64,000 nt of DNA from Streptomyces iconiensis. GTDB taxonomy: Bacteria > Actinomycetota > Actinomycetes > Streptomycetales > Streptomycetaceae. The position numbers were made by a program, and so were the translations under genes. The notes below the pieces were generated by a model. That model was not told the origin of the DNA. It ran no database searches and saw nothing but the letters and a program-made list of their open reading frames with translations. Shown in pieces: positions 1-9,600 of the stretch. The DNA is taken from NCBI RefSeq assembly GCF_028657195.3, contig NZ_JANCPR020000002.1, positions 124,001 to 188,000 of the forward strand. Direction: 5' to 3'. Each line of letters opens with the position of its first letter. Position 1 is the first letter of the stretch.

Positions 1-1204
1 GCGCAAGCTCCATCGGCTGGATCAGCAGCGGTGCGATACGTACCGAGGCCCCCCGCCGGGCGTCTCCGCCGCGCTCGGGCAAGGTGACCGCCGGGTACCC
101 GTACCAGTATTCCTGCAGTCCTGCCGCATCCGACTGCGCGCTTCTGCTCTTCGGCTTGGGCAGCCGGTCAGGAGCGGGAAAGGTGGATTCGCGACCGGAC
201 TGGAGCTTCTCCGCGCCGTCGTCCAACAGGAAGTAGGCGGAGCCGAAACCGCTGCCCCGGTCGGGCAGCATCTCGGACGCTTCCTGCGCGCCCAGACAAC
301 GCGCGTAGTAGCGCAGCAGCCGCTGGTGGTCCACGCCTTCTCGGGCGTCCTGCTCGGCGAGTCGCTGTGCCTTCCGCAGCGCCTGGGGCGTAGCCGTGTG
401 GACGGTCTCGCGGGGCGGAGCGGGCAGGTGGACGGAGCGAGCCACTGAACGGGCCAGCATGAGGGAGTGCGTCGCCTGGATCGTGGACTTGGTCGGCTGC
501 TGGTCCTCCGGCACGCCCTTGCGCACCATCTGCGCGGTCAGGTACGCGAAGAGGTCGTCCGGTGTGATCCAGCCGCTGTCCTTGATACGCCCGCTGCGCA
601 GCCCTTCGACGATCTCTCCGGTGAAGCGCGACGTACCGAGAGAGGAGCCCTCGGGAGCCATCGCCGAGGCCGTCTGGAGTGCCTCGGAGGCGGTGATGAA
701 GTAGACGCCGGTCGGCTGCAGCAGGGTGCTGGGCGCGGATCGTTCGCTTGTGCCGGCGGCACCTTTGGCGGTCCACCCCTGCACGACGGCGCCGCTGGAG
801 CAGCAGTCCAGCAGGACGACCTTGGAGGAGGCCCGGCAGGATTGGAGCGTCCTTTCCAGGAACTCGGCGGGTACGGCGGTGCCCGGCAGGTCGTCCGGGT
901 CGGTGTCCCGGGTGAGGAAGTACAACTGCCCGTCGGTCTCGCAGTATTCGCCGTGCCCGCTGAAGTAGAGCAGCGCCGTCTCGCTGGCCTGTCGCGACTC
1001 CAGGAACTCCTCGATGGCATGCAGCATCTCGGCCCGCGTCGGCTCGGGGACCATCGCGCACTCGTTGTACATCCCGATCTCGAGGCTTTCCAGCACCGCT
1101 TTCATGTAGTGCAGGTCGGCTCGGACCGCCGGAAGATCGTGGTAACGGTCGCTGTCGTAGGTGGATACGCCCACGAGCATGGCGTACCGGTCGTTCTCGC
1201 TCAC
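1..1204 (-). CDS. Caspase family protease, EACC1-associated type (3' end outside window)
   Basis: Predicted caspase-like cysteine protease of a bacterial conflict system. The GTG start at 1204 overlaps the TGA of the upstream EACC1 gene (GTGA), so the two are translationally coupled. The N-terminus reads as a caspase fold (MLVGVSTYDS near residue 9). The catalytic dyad is visible: His84 in YFSGHGEY and Cys134/Cys135 in LLDCCSSG, with the second Cys the likely nucleophile. About 400 residues are present and the frame is still open at base 1, so the C-terminus is missing. Family knowledge: caspases paired with EACC1 are predicted to cleave self or partner proteins upon infection. The target and trigger cannot be seen here. 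Confidence 0.88.
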   Translation of the reverse strand, partial: MSENDRYAMLVGVSTYDSDRYHDLPAVRADLHYMKAVLESLEIGMYNECAMVPEPTRAEMLHAIEEFLESRQASETALLYFSGHGEYCETDGQLYFLTRDTDPDDLPGTAVPAEFLERTLQSCRASSKVVLLDCCSSGAVVQGWTAKGAAGTSERSAPSTLLQPTGVYFITASEALQTASAMAPEGSSLGTSRFTGEIVEGLRSGRIKDSGWITPDDLFAYLTAQMVRKGVPEDQQPTKSTIQATHSLMLARSVARSVHLPAPPRETVHTATPQALRKAQRLAEQDAREGVDHQRLLRYYARCLGAQEASEMLPDRGSGFGSAYFLLDDGAEKLQSGRESTFPAPDRLPKPKSRSAQSDAAGLQEYWYGYPAVTLPERGGDARRGASVRIAPLLIQPMELA

Positions 1205-1602
1205 TCCGCGGCCGATTCTTCTTCGTCGCTGCCTTCCGGGGCTCCGCTGAGGAACCGCGCGATCCGTTCGTCGTCGGAGCGCGCCTCACTGCCGGTGATG
1301 CGGAGGGTCGCCCCATCGGGCCGGGAGACGACGACGGTCCGCTGCGGTACACGCGCCAGCCACAACTGGATGCCGGCGACGGCCAGTGACCCGCCGCTGA
1401 ACACGAGCCCGACCAGGTCAGCGACCGGGACACCCTTGTCGGTTTCGCTTCCCGTCCGCTGCCTGGGAACGTCGAGCGCGACCTGCGGGTCGGCCTTGGC
1501 GAGCGAGGCGAGCAGTTCACGTACTTCCCGCCTGGCGCGCAGCGGATCGTCATCGACGATGGAGAGGCGGTATCCGGTCGGGTCCGTGTGGATGGCGCTC
1601 AC
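1201..1602 (-). CDS. EACC1 (effector-associated constant component 1) protein
   Basis: A 133-residue partner of the downstream caspase. The GTG at 1602 was chosen because an AGGGGGGA ribosome site lies about 7 nt upstream; a longer frame to 1887 has no such site. The EACC1 pattern is visible: an N-terminal alpha/beta segment (YRLSIVDDD, then RREVRELLASL), a Gly-rich hydrophobic helix (LVGLVFSGGSLAVAGIQLWL), and a C-terminal strand pair (VVVSRPDG, LRITG). Such proteins recur beside caspase or trypsin effectors. The role is presumed to be an adaptor or regulator, and no enzymatic motif is seen. Confidence 0.8.
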   Translation of the reverse strand: MSAIHTDPTGYRLSIVDDDPLRARREVRELLASLAKADPQVALDVPRQRTGSETDKGVPVADLVGLVFSGGSLAVAGIQLWLARVPQRTVVVSRPDGATLRITGSEARSDDERIARFLSGAPEGSDEEESAAE

Positions 1603-2000
1603 GTGTGATGTCCCCCCTGGGGTTTCCCCGTGCGTCCCCGTGCGATGCGCACGCCGATCTTCGAGGGTATCGACAGCGACGATCACCGGCCCCGCAGTCC
1701 CGCGAACTCGTCTGCATCTGGCGCAAATTGCGTGTCTTTGGCATGCTGCGGTCGTCAGAAGCCGGGCAGGGGCACGTTGTTCCGTCCGCTTCGCGGTGGC
1801 AGACGCTGCCTCGCAGCAGCCCGTACGGCCCCCGGAACCACAGGGAGTTGGCACCGTGGTGCCCGTCACCGGCTTCGCTGACGGCATATCTGTTGCCGGT
1901 CGCCGCGGCTAGGATCACGAGGTCAGCGACGCGGTATGGACCACACGCACGGCCGGGTGCTGCACAGCCACCGGATCAGAGGTAAAAGGCGGGACGGCGC
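1603..2000. promoter_or_regulatory. Divergent intergenic region between EACC1-caspase and pglW
   Basis: This 398-bp stretch must hold promoters for both the leftward EACC1-caspase pair and the rightward pgl operon. A near-palindrome CGCAAATTGCG sits at about 1721-1731. I could not assign convincing -35/-10 boxes. Open frames here run on both strands but lack ribosome sites and coding character. Confidence 0.45.
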
Positions 2001-5000
2001 ATGCGGGAAGGCCGGTGGACCACGGTCACCGACTCCGAGTTCGACCATGAGCACCGTGGCCTGGAAGCCATCCGGAAGAAGCTGCCGGACGCCGAACCCT
2101 GGCGTGCCTGGTCGAACTTCACCTTCACCGCGCACACCGGGCACGTCCGCGAGGTCGACCTTCTCGTCGTCGCCCCCGGCGGGGTGTACATGATCGAGCT
2201 GAAGGACTGGCACGGCTCCGTCACCAGCGAGAACGGCACCTGGGTGCAGACCACCCCCGGTGGCCACCGGCGCCCTCACGGCAACCCGCTGCACCTCGTC
2301 AACAAGAAGGCGAAGGAACTGGCCGCGCTTCTGGGCCAGCACGGCAGGCGGGTGTGGGTCGGCGAAGCCGTCTGCTTCACGGACGACGGCCTGCGGGTGC
2401 GGCTTCCGGCGCACGACCAGCACGGCGTCCACACCGTCGCCGAGCTGGCAGCCCTGCTTCACCGGCAGCCGCGTGACGACCGACGTCGCATCGCGGCCAC
2501 CGACTCCCGCGAGATCAAGAACTCGCTCGACCGGATCGGCATCCGCCGCAGCGAAGCTGAGTACAAGGTCGGCCCGTACCAGTTGGAGCGCAAGTCCTTC
2601 GACTCCGGCCCCACGTGGGCCGATTACCGGGCGCCCCACAGCGAACTGCCCGAAGTCGCCCGGGTACGCGTCTACCTGAGCGAACGCGGCTCCGACGCCT
2701 CGATCCGGCGGTCGGTGGAGAACGCGGCCCGGCGTGAGGCGGCGGTGCTGCAGCGGTTCCGCCACCCGGGCGTCGTCCAGCTCAAGCAGTACTTCCCCTC
2801 CGGCCACTCGGCCGGTCCCGCGCTGATCTTCGACTTCGACCCGCGGACGCTCCGGCTGGACGAGTATCTGCTCCAGCACGGCAAGGGATTGGACATCCTC
2901 GGCCGCATGGCGCTGATCCGCCAGCTCGCCGAAACGATGCGGTCGGCGCACTCGGCGCGCATCCACCACAGGGCCCTGTCGGCGCGCTGCGTTCACGTGA
3001 TTCCGCGTGCCCGGGGCCGACGCGGCAAGGCGATCGGCGAGGACAGCGCCTGGCTCACCCCCCACCTGGAGATATCGGACTGGCAGATCGCCACTCAGCG
3101 TGCGTCGGGCGCGGACGGCAGCAGCGGAGCGACCCGCCTGGCGCCGAGCGCCCTCTCGTCGATGCACCTGTCGGAGAGCGCCGACCCTTACTTCGCTCCG
3201 GAGCTGACCGCTCTCAAGCCCGATCCGGTGTCCCTCGACGTGTACGGCCTCGGTGTCCTCACCTATCTGCTGGTGACGGGTAAGGCACCGGCCGCGAGCC
3301 AGGCAGAGCTGCGGGCCCGGCTGGAGGCGGGCGAGGGCCTGCGCCCCAGTTCCCTGGTGGACGGGCTCTCCGAGTACATCGATGAGCTGGTGCAGGCGGC
3401 GACCGCCTACCGGCCCGAGCAACGCCTCTCCTCCGTGGACGAGTTCCTGGAGATGCTGGAGATCGTCGAGGAGGACCTGACCGCGCCGTCCTCACCTTCC
3501 GCCACGCCGTCGACGGCCGACGAGACCGACCCCGTCGAAGAGACGGAGAAGGACCCGCTGGAGGCCGTCGCAGGGGACGTGCTCGGCGGGCGCTGGGAGG
3601 TTCGCCGCCGCCTCGGCACCGGGTCGACCAGTCGCGCCTTCCTCGTCCGCGACCTCCAGTGCGAGGCGCGCAGAACCCGCCCCCTGGCCGTGCTCAAGAT
3701 CGCCCTCTCGGACAGCCGAGGTCAGGTCCTGGTGCACGAGGCCGAGGTGATGGGCCGCCTGCGTCCGGACTCGCGAGTGATCCGGCTCGTCGAGCCGGAC
3801 CCCCTGCACATCGCGGGCCGTACCGTCCTGGCCCTGGAGTACGTGGGAGACGAGCGGGAGGACGCCGACGAGACCCCCGATACCGGCACCCGGACACGCT
3901 CCAGGCGCCGCGAGGAAACCGTCTCGCGCCAGTTGCGCGAAGGCGGCCGTCTGAAGATGGACCAGTTGGAGGCGTACGGCGACTACCTCTTCGGCGCCGT
4001 CGACTTCCTGGAAGGCGAGGGCGTCTGGCACCGCGACATCAAGCCGGACAACATCGCCATACGCATCCGCCCCAACCGCACCCGCGAACTCGTCCTGATC
4101 GACTTCTCGCTGGCCGGCTACCCGGCGAAGGACTACGAGGCCGGCACCGAGGGCTACCTCGACCCGTTCATCGGCGCCCTCACCCGCACCGCGTACGACT
4201 CGCACGCCGAGCGGTACGCGGTCGCCGTCACCCTGCATCAGATGGCCTCGGGCGAACTGCCCAAGTGGGGTGACGGCTCGGTCCCGCCCCATATGACGGA
4301 CCCGGAGAAGTTCCCCTGCCCGGTCGTCCAGGCCGACGCCTTCGAGCCTGCCGTACGGGACGGCCTTGTCGCCTTCTTCCGCAAGGCCCTGCACCGGGAC
4401 ACGGCGGAGCGTTTCCCCGACCTGAAGCCGATGCGGGACGCCTGGAAGAGGATCTTCCTGGACGCGTCGCAGGCGGTACCGTCCAACCACCGCTCCCGCC
4501 ACCCCGAACCCGCCCCGGCGCCGGACCCGGCAGAGGGCGAGCGGCCCGCGAAGATCGCGGACGCCGAACCGCTCACGGCCGACGAACAGCGCGAGCGCCT
4601 GGCGGGCTCGGTCACCCGGGACACGCACCTGACGACCGCGGGTCTCACCCCTGCCGCCGAGTCCTTCCTCTACGGCCTCGGCATCACCACCGTGGGCGGG
4701 CTCCTCGACTACAGCCGCACCAAACTCCTCAACGCCCCCGGACTGGGCACCAAGACCCGCACCGAGGTGCAGCGCCGCCAGCGCCAGTGGGGCAAGCTGC
4801 TGCGCGAGGCACCGCTCTCCCCGCTCACGTCGAAGGGGCGCGCGGAGGCCAGGGAGGAACTGGCGCAGCTCACCCACACCGAGTACGAGGCGACGGGCGC
4901 ACTCGCCATCAGCCCCGAGAAGGCAGGCGAGCTGACCGAAGCCGCCCTGCGCTCGGTCAGCCTGGATGTCCTCGCCACCCTCTTCGTTCCGGAGCTGAAC

Positions 5001-6695
5001 AACAACCGCTCCAACAGCAACAAGGTCGAGATGGTCAGGCTGCTGCTGCGCCTGCCGGACGACCGCGGCGAACTGCCCGACATCGGCGTCTGGCCCAAGC
5101 AGAAAGACGTGGCCGAAGCACTCGGGCTCTCCGCCGGACGCATCCCGCAGATGCTGAAGGAGGAGCGCAAGCGCTGGAAGAAGCACCCGGCGGTCCAGGC
5201 GCTGCGCGAGGAGATCCTCGAACTCCTGGTGAGCCTCGGCCGGGTCGCCCCTGCCGTGGAGATCGCCGACGCCCTTGCCGTACGGCGCGGCACGCAGTTG
5301 CCGGGGCGTGAACAGCGCCGCGCCCTCGCGCTGGCGGCCGTCCGAGCCGTGGTCGAGGTCGAACAACTCCAGCCGGAGGAAGCCGAGTTCCAGCACCAGC
5401 CCAACCGCAAGGCCACCGAGGACGCACTGGTGGCCGGCCTCCTCGCGCTGGACGTACGCGAGGGAGAAGCGCCGGACACCCCCACGGCTCCTGGCCTGCT
5501 CATCTACGCAACGCGCCTGGGCAAGACCGCCGACCGACTGACCCGCCAGGAGACGCTTCCCACCGCCGCAACGGTCCTCACCGAGCTGGGCGCCCTCACC
5601 CCGCCACCGGGGCTCGTCGAGTGGGACGAGCGGCGCCTGGCCGAACTGGCCGCCGCGGCCTCCGCGAACGCCGCAGCCACCCCGCGCCTGGAGATCTACC
5701 CGCGCGACCTGCCCCTCGTACGGGCGCTGCGTCTCACCCAGGCCGGTCTGGTACCGCTGACTCCCGGTGTCCCGGAAGCCCGCCAGCCGGGCCTGCCCGC
5801 GGCCGAGATCCACGACCGAATACGGGCCCGTTTCCCCGAGTTGACCGTCAAGGACGCCCGGGGAGCGAGCACCCACGAGCTGCCGACCGGCGGCCCCCTG
5901 ACCAAGGCCCTGCGCGAGGCGGGCTTCGACCTCACCCTCTCGACGCGCGAGGACACGCGGACGCTGCGCTACCTGCCCACCCGCATGGACACCGCGTCGA
6001 GCTACCTGACCGGAGCGGACTGGCGCCGGTCCTCCACCGGGATCGGCTCCGTCACGCGCTACTCCGACGACCCGCTGGTGGCCGCCGGGGTCCGCGCCGA
6101 CGAACGGCTGCTGGCCTCGGCCCGCCGGGACGGCTACCGCGTACTGACCGTCCACCACGACCGCACCCTCCGCGCGGTACGCGAACTCTCCTCCGACCGC
6201 GTCGGCGCCCAGCCGGTCTCCGTGACCCAGACCTTCCTGGACTGCCTGCACGCCCTGGTCCCCCCCGGCACCAAGCCGACGTGGGAAACGCTGCTCAAGG
6301 CGGACATCGCCGAACCCGGCTCGCGGGGCGCCCTGAAGTTCGCTGAGTACGCGCGTACGGCGTGGGGCGCGCTGGAGCCCCGCATACGCGAACTCCTGGC
6401 GCCGGACGCCGGTTCGGGCCCGGTCCTCCTGACGGAGGTGTCCGTCTTCGCCCGCTACGACGGCATGGGCGTCCTGGACCGCCTGGCGGACGCCGCCCGC
6501 CAGGGCGGACGCGGCCTGTGGCTCCTCGCCCCGCAGCCGGACCCGGGCCGGGAACCGAAGCTCGGGCACGTGGCCGTGCCGTACCAGACCGGCCTGGGCG
6601 AGTGGATCGAACTTCCGGACTCCTGGGTCCGCAAGGAGTACCTGACCGCCGCGAGCGGCGCGCACATGAACAGCACTGAGGGAGAGACCAGTTGA
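2001..6695 (+). CDS. pglW: BREX type 2 / Pgl serine-threonine kinase PglW
   Basis: 1564 residues. An N-terminal NERD domain (about 1-130) carries the nuclease-like motif VYMIELKDW. The first kinase-like domain (about 190-490) has HRA at 323-325 instead of HRD and DWQ instead of DFG, so it is probably a pseudokinase. The second kinase domain (about 530-820) has a glycine loop (LGTGSTS), VLK lysine, HRDIKPDN at 677 and DFS, and looks active. Helix-hairpin-helix and HTH-like segments follow (about 880-1100), then a long C-terminal region. Family knowledge: PglW is an autophosphorylating kinase needed for Pgl phage resistance. The ATG at 2001 follows AAAGGCGGGA. The stop overlaps the pglX start (TTGA). 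Confidence 0.93.
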   Translation: MREGRWTTVTDSEFDHEHRGLEAIRKKLPDAEPWRAWSNFTFTAHTGHVREVDLLVVAPGGVYMIELKDWHGSVTSENGTWVQTTPGGHRRPHGNPLHLVNKKAKELAALLGQHGRRVWVGEAVCFTDDGLRVRLPAHDQHGVHTVAELAALLHRQPRDDRRRIAATDSREIKNSLDRIGIRRSEAEYKVGPYQLERKSFDSGPTWADYRAPHSELPEVARVRVYLSERGSDASIRRSVENAARREAAVLQRFRHPGVVQLKQYFPSGHSAGPALIFDFDPRTLRLDEYLLQHGKGLDILGRMALIRQLAETMRSAHSARIHHRALSARCVHVIPRARGRRGKAIGEDSAWLTPHLEISDWQIATQRASGADGSSGATRLAPSALSSMHLSESADPYFAPELTALKPDPVSLDVYGLGVLTYLLVTGKAPAASQAELRARLEAGEGLRPSSLVDGLSEYIDELVQAATAYRPEQRLSSVDEFLEMLEIVEEDLTAPSSPSATPSTADETDPVEETEKDPLEAVAGDVLGGRWEVRRRLGTGSTSRAFLVRDLQCEARRTRPLAVLKIALSDSRGQVLVHEAEVMGRLRPDSRVIRLVEPDPLHIAGRTVLALEYVGDEREDADETPDTGTRTRSRRREETVSRQLREGGRLKMDQLEAYGDYLFGAVDFLEGEGVWHRDIKPDNIAIRIRPNRTRELVLIDFSLAGYPAKDYEAGTEGYLDPFIGALTRTAYDSHAERYAVAVTLHQMASGELPKWGDGSVPPHMTDPEKFPCPVVQADAFEPAVRDGLVAFFRKALHRDTAERFPDLKPMRDAWKRIFLDASQAVPSNHRSRHPEPAPAPDPAEGERPAKIADAEPLTADEQRERLAGSVTRDTHLTTAGLTPAAESFLYGLGITTVGGLLDYSRTKLLNAPGLGTKTRTEVQRRQRQWGKLLREAPLSPLTSKGRAEAREELAQLTHTEYEATGALAISPEKAGELTEAALRSVSLDVLATLFVPELNNNRSNSNKVEMVRLLLRLPDDRGELPDIGVWPKQKDVAEALGLSAGRIPQMLKEERKRWKKHPAVQALREEILELLVSLGRVAPAVEIADALAVRRGTQLPGREQRRALALAAVRAVVEVEQLQPEEAEFQHQPNRKATEDALVAGLLALDVREGEAPDTPTAPGLLIYATRLGKTADRLTRQETLPTAATVLTELGALTPPPGLVEWDERRLAELAAAASANAAATPRLEIYPRDLPLVRALRLTQAGLVPLTPGVPEARQPGLPAAEIHDRIRARFPELTVKDARGASTHELPTGGPLTKALREAGFDLTLSTREDTRTLRYLPTRMDTASSYLTGADWRRSSTGIGSVTRYSDDPLVAAGVRADERLLASARRDGYRVLTVHHDRTLRAVRELSSDRVGAQPVSVTQTFLDCLHALVPPGTKPTWETLLKADIAEPGSRGALKFAEYARTAWGALEPRIRELLAPDAGSGPVLLTEVSVFARYDGMGVLDRLADAARQGGRGLWLLAPQPDPGREPKLGHVAVPYQTGLGEWIELPDSWVRKEYLTAASGAHMNSTEGETS

Positions 6696-9600
6696 TAGAC
6701 GGCACAGCGCTGTTAGACGACCTCAAGCGCCAGGTCAAGGCGGTCGAAACCGACCTCGCCGGCCAGGTGAAAGCGGTCACGGAAGTCGGCACGCGCCTAC
6801 GTACCGAGTACGACCGCGCACGCGGCCTCGGCCGTACGGCCGCCACATGGAACGCCTGGCTCGACGACCGGGTCACGCAGGTGGGGGTCGCCTGGGTACT
6901 CGGCACCGTCTTCGTCCGCTTCTGCGAGGACAACCGCCTGATCCCCGAGCCGTACCTGACGGCCCCCGAAGACGACCGCCGCGACCTGGCGCTCGCGCGC
7001 TTCGAGGACTACGTCGCGAAGTCCGACGACCCCACGTACCGGGGTTGGCTGGAGGCGGCGTTCGCGGAACTGGGCGCCGGCCAGGCGGGACGGTTGTTGT
7101 TCGACCAGCGGCACAATCCGCTGTACCAGATACCGCTGTCGCACGATGGCGCGCGGGACTTGGTCGACTTCTGGCGGGCCCGGGACGAGGCGGGCGTGCT
7201 CGTCCACAACTTCACCGACCCGCTGGAGGAGGACGGCGACGGTACGCGTGGATGGGATACGCGCTTCCTGGGTGACCTGTACCAGGACCTGAGCGAGGCG
7301 GCCCGGAAGACGTACGCGCTGCTCCAGACCCCGGAGTTCGTGGAGGAGTTCATCCTCGACAGGGCTATGAACCCGGCTGTGCGGGAATTCGGATACGACG
7401 GCCTGAAGATGATCGACCCGACGTGCGGGTCGGGGCACTTCGTACTGGGTGCGTTCCGGCGGCTCGTGCGGCTGTGGGGGGACGGCCAGCCGGGGCGTGA
7501 CCTGCACGAGCGGGTGCGGGCTTCGTTGGACTCGGTGCACGGGGTGGACCTGAACCCGTTCGCTGTGGCTATTGCGCGGTTCCGCTTGCTGGTTGCCGCG
7601 ATGGCTGTGAGTGGGGTACGGACGCTGGGGGATGCGGCTCGGTATGAGTGGCCGATTCACCTGGCGGTGGGTGACTCACTGATCAAGCACCGGCACAAAC
7701 AGGGGAACTTGTTTGATGACTTGGAGGAGGAGGGCGCTGATGAGCTGGCCGACTTCAAGTACCAGACCGAGGATGTGCACGAGCACCCGGGGATTCTGGA
7801 ACCGGGGCGGTATCACGTGGTGGTGGGGAATCCGCCGTATGTCACAGTGAAGGACAGGAAGCTTAGCGAGCTTTATCGAGAGCTTTATAAGAGCTGCGCC
7901 ATGGAGTACGCACTGTCAGTGCCTTTCGCCCAAAGATTCTTCGAGCTAGCTAAGGCAGGAGACGCCGATGGGCGCGGCTACGGCATGACCGGCCAGATCA
8001 CAGCAAACTCCTTCATGAAGAGAGGATTCGGCACACGACTCATCGAAACGTACTTCGGCCACGAAGTTGAACTGACTGAGGTCATCGACACCTCTGGTGC
8101 CTATATTCCTGGCCACAGCACACCGACAGTCATCCTGGTCGGCAGGCGACGGGCCGGGAGCAGCCGCTCCGATTTGATTCGAACCGTCCGCAGCGTGCAG
8201 GGGGAGCCTTCAACGCCCGTAAACGCCGAGCAGGGAATTGCCTGGAGAGCCATCGTCGAACAGATCGACAACCCAGGGTCCACAAGTCGATGGGTTTCGG
8301 TTGACGACCTGCTACGCCACGACTTCTTTATCACTCACCCGTGGATACTCGCTGACGGCGGTCGTGAACTCAACGAAGCCATCAGTGGACACTCGACGAG
8401 CACCTTGGGCGAGCTAGCAACGCGCATTGGCTTTGTTGGTATGACACATGCCGACCACGTAATGATCCGCACTCGACGCGCGTGGCCTGAAGAGTTCAGC
8501 AGTCTAATCCGTCAGATGATCGCCGGGGAGGAGGTTCGCGACTGGACTGCAGTAACCACCAACCGGGCCTTCTACCCATACTCACAGGACCGGACACTCC
8601 TCCACGTGTCGCCAACAGTGTCCGCATCGCCAGCACTGTGGCCGTACAGAACAGACCTCGGAAGTCGGGCAACCTTCACTGGCGGCACCTATTTTACCTC
8701 TGGACGCCCCTGGTGGGAGTGGCATCAGCTCCCAAAGGATAAGCGGGCACATACATGGGCGATCACGTTCGCCGAAGTGGCGACCCACAACCATTTTACG
8801 CTTGATCGCGGCGGAAAGATATTTAAACAGACGGCACCCGTGATCAAGCTACAAAAGGGGGCCACGGAGCAGGATCATCTACACCTGGTAGGGTTACTAA
8901 ACAGTTCAACAGTTGCGCTATGGCTGAAACTCACCTGCTTCTGCAAGGGGAATGCCACGGCCTCCAGCGGAATGGCAGATCAACCATGGTCGTGGAACTA
9001 CCAATTCAATAGCGCGAACATCGAACGCATCCCCCTTCCAGCTCACTTCCCCGATACTCTGGCCGCAGCCTTGCACTCCCTTTCCCTCCAACTCGTCGCT
9101 AACATACCTTCCACCCTCACAGCCTCGACAATTCCCGCTCACGAAACTCTACGTGAGGCTTATGTAAACTGGCAGAAAGCGCGCGCCAAGATGATCACCC
9201 TCCAGGAGGAGCTGGACTGGCAGGTCTACTCGCTCTACAAGCTGCACCCCGATGACCTCCGCGTATCCGACGACCCCGAGTCCCCCGACATCCCCGAACT
9301 CGCCCTAGGTGAGCGCGCATTCGAGATAGTTCTCGCACGTCGGGTCGCCGCAGGCGAAGCCAGCGGCGAGTGGTTCAAGCGGCATGGGTCCACGCCCATC
9401 ACGGAGATCCCCGACCATTGGCCAGCCGCGTACCGCGAGGTCGTGCAGAAGCGCATCGACGCCATTGAGTCGTCCCGCGCCATCGGGATGATCGAACGGC
9501 CGGAGTACAAGCGGCGCTGGGCCACCGAAGGGTGGGACGCACTCCAGGAGAAGGCCCTACGGAGCTGGCTGCTCGACCGGATCGAGGACCGGGCGAACTG

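Noticed and set aside
168..1553. Long leftward frame overlapping caspase and EACC1
   Set aside because: Arg/Pro-rich composition typical of an out-of-frame translation. The caspase frame shows a proper dyad and coupling.
3492..6665. Leftward 1057-codon open frame opposite pglW
   Set aside because: It mirrors the high-GC pglW codons, has no domain, and is a typical antisense shadow. Similar long antisense frames occur opposite pglY, pglZ and the methyltransferase.
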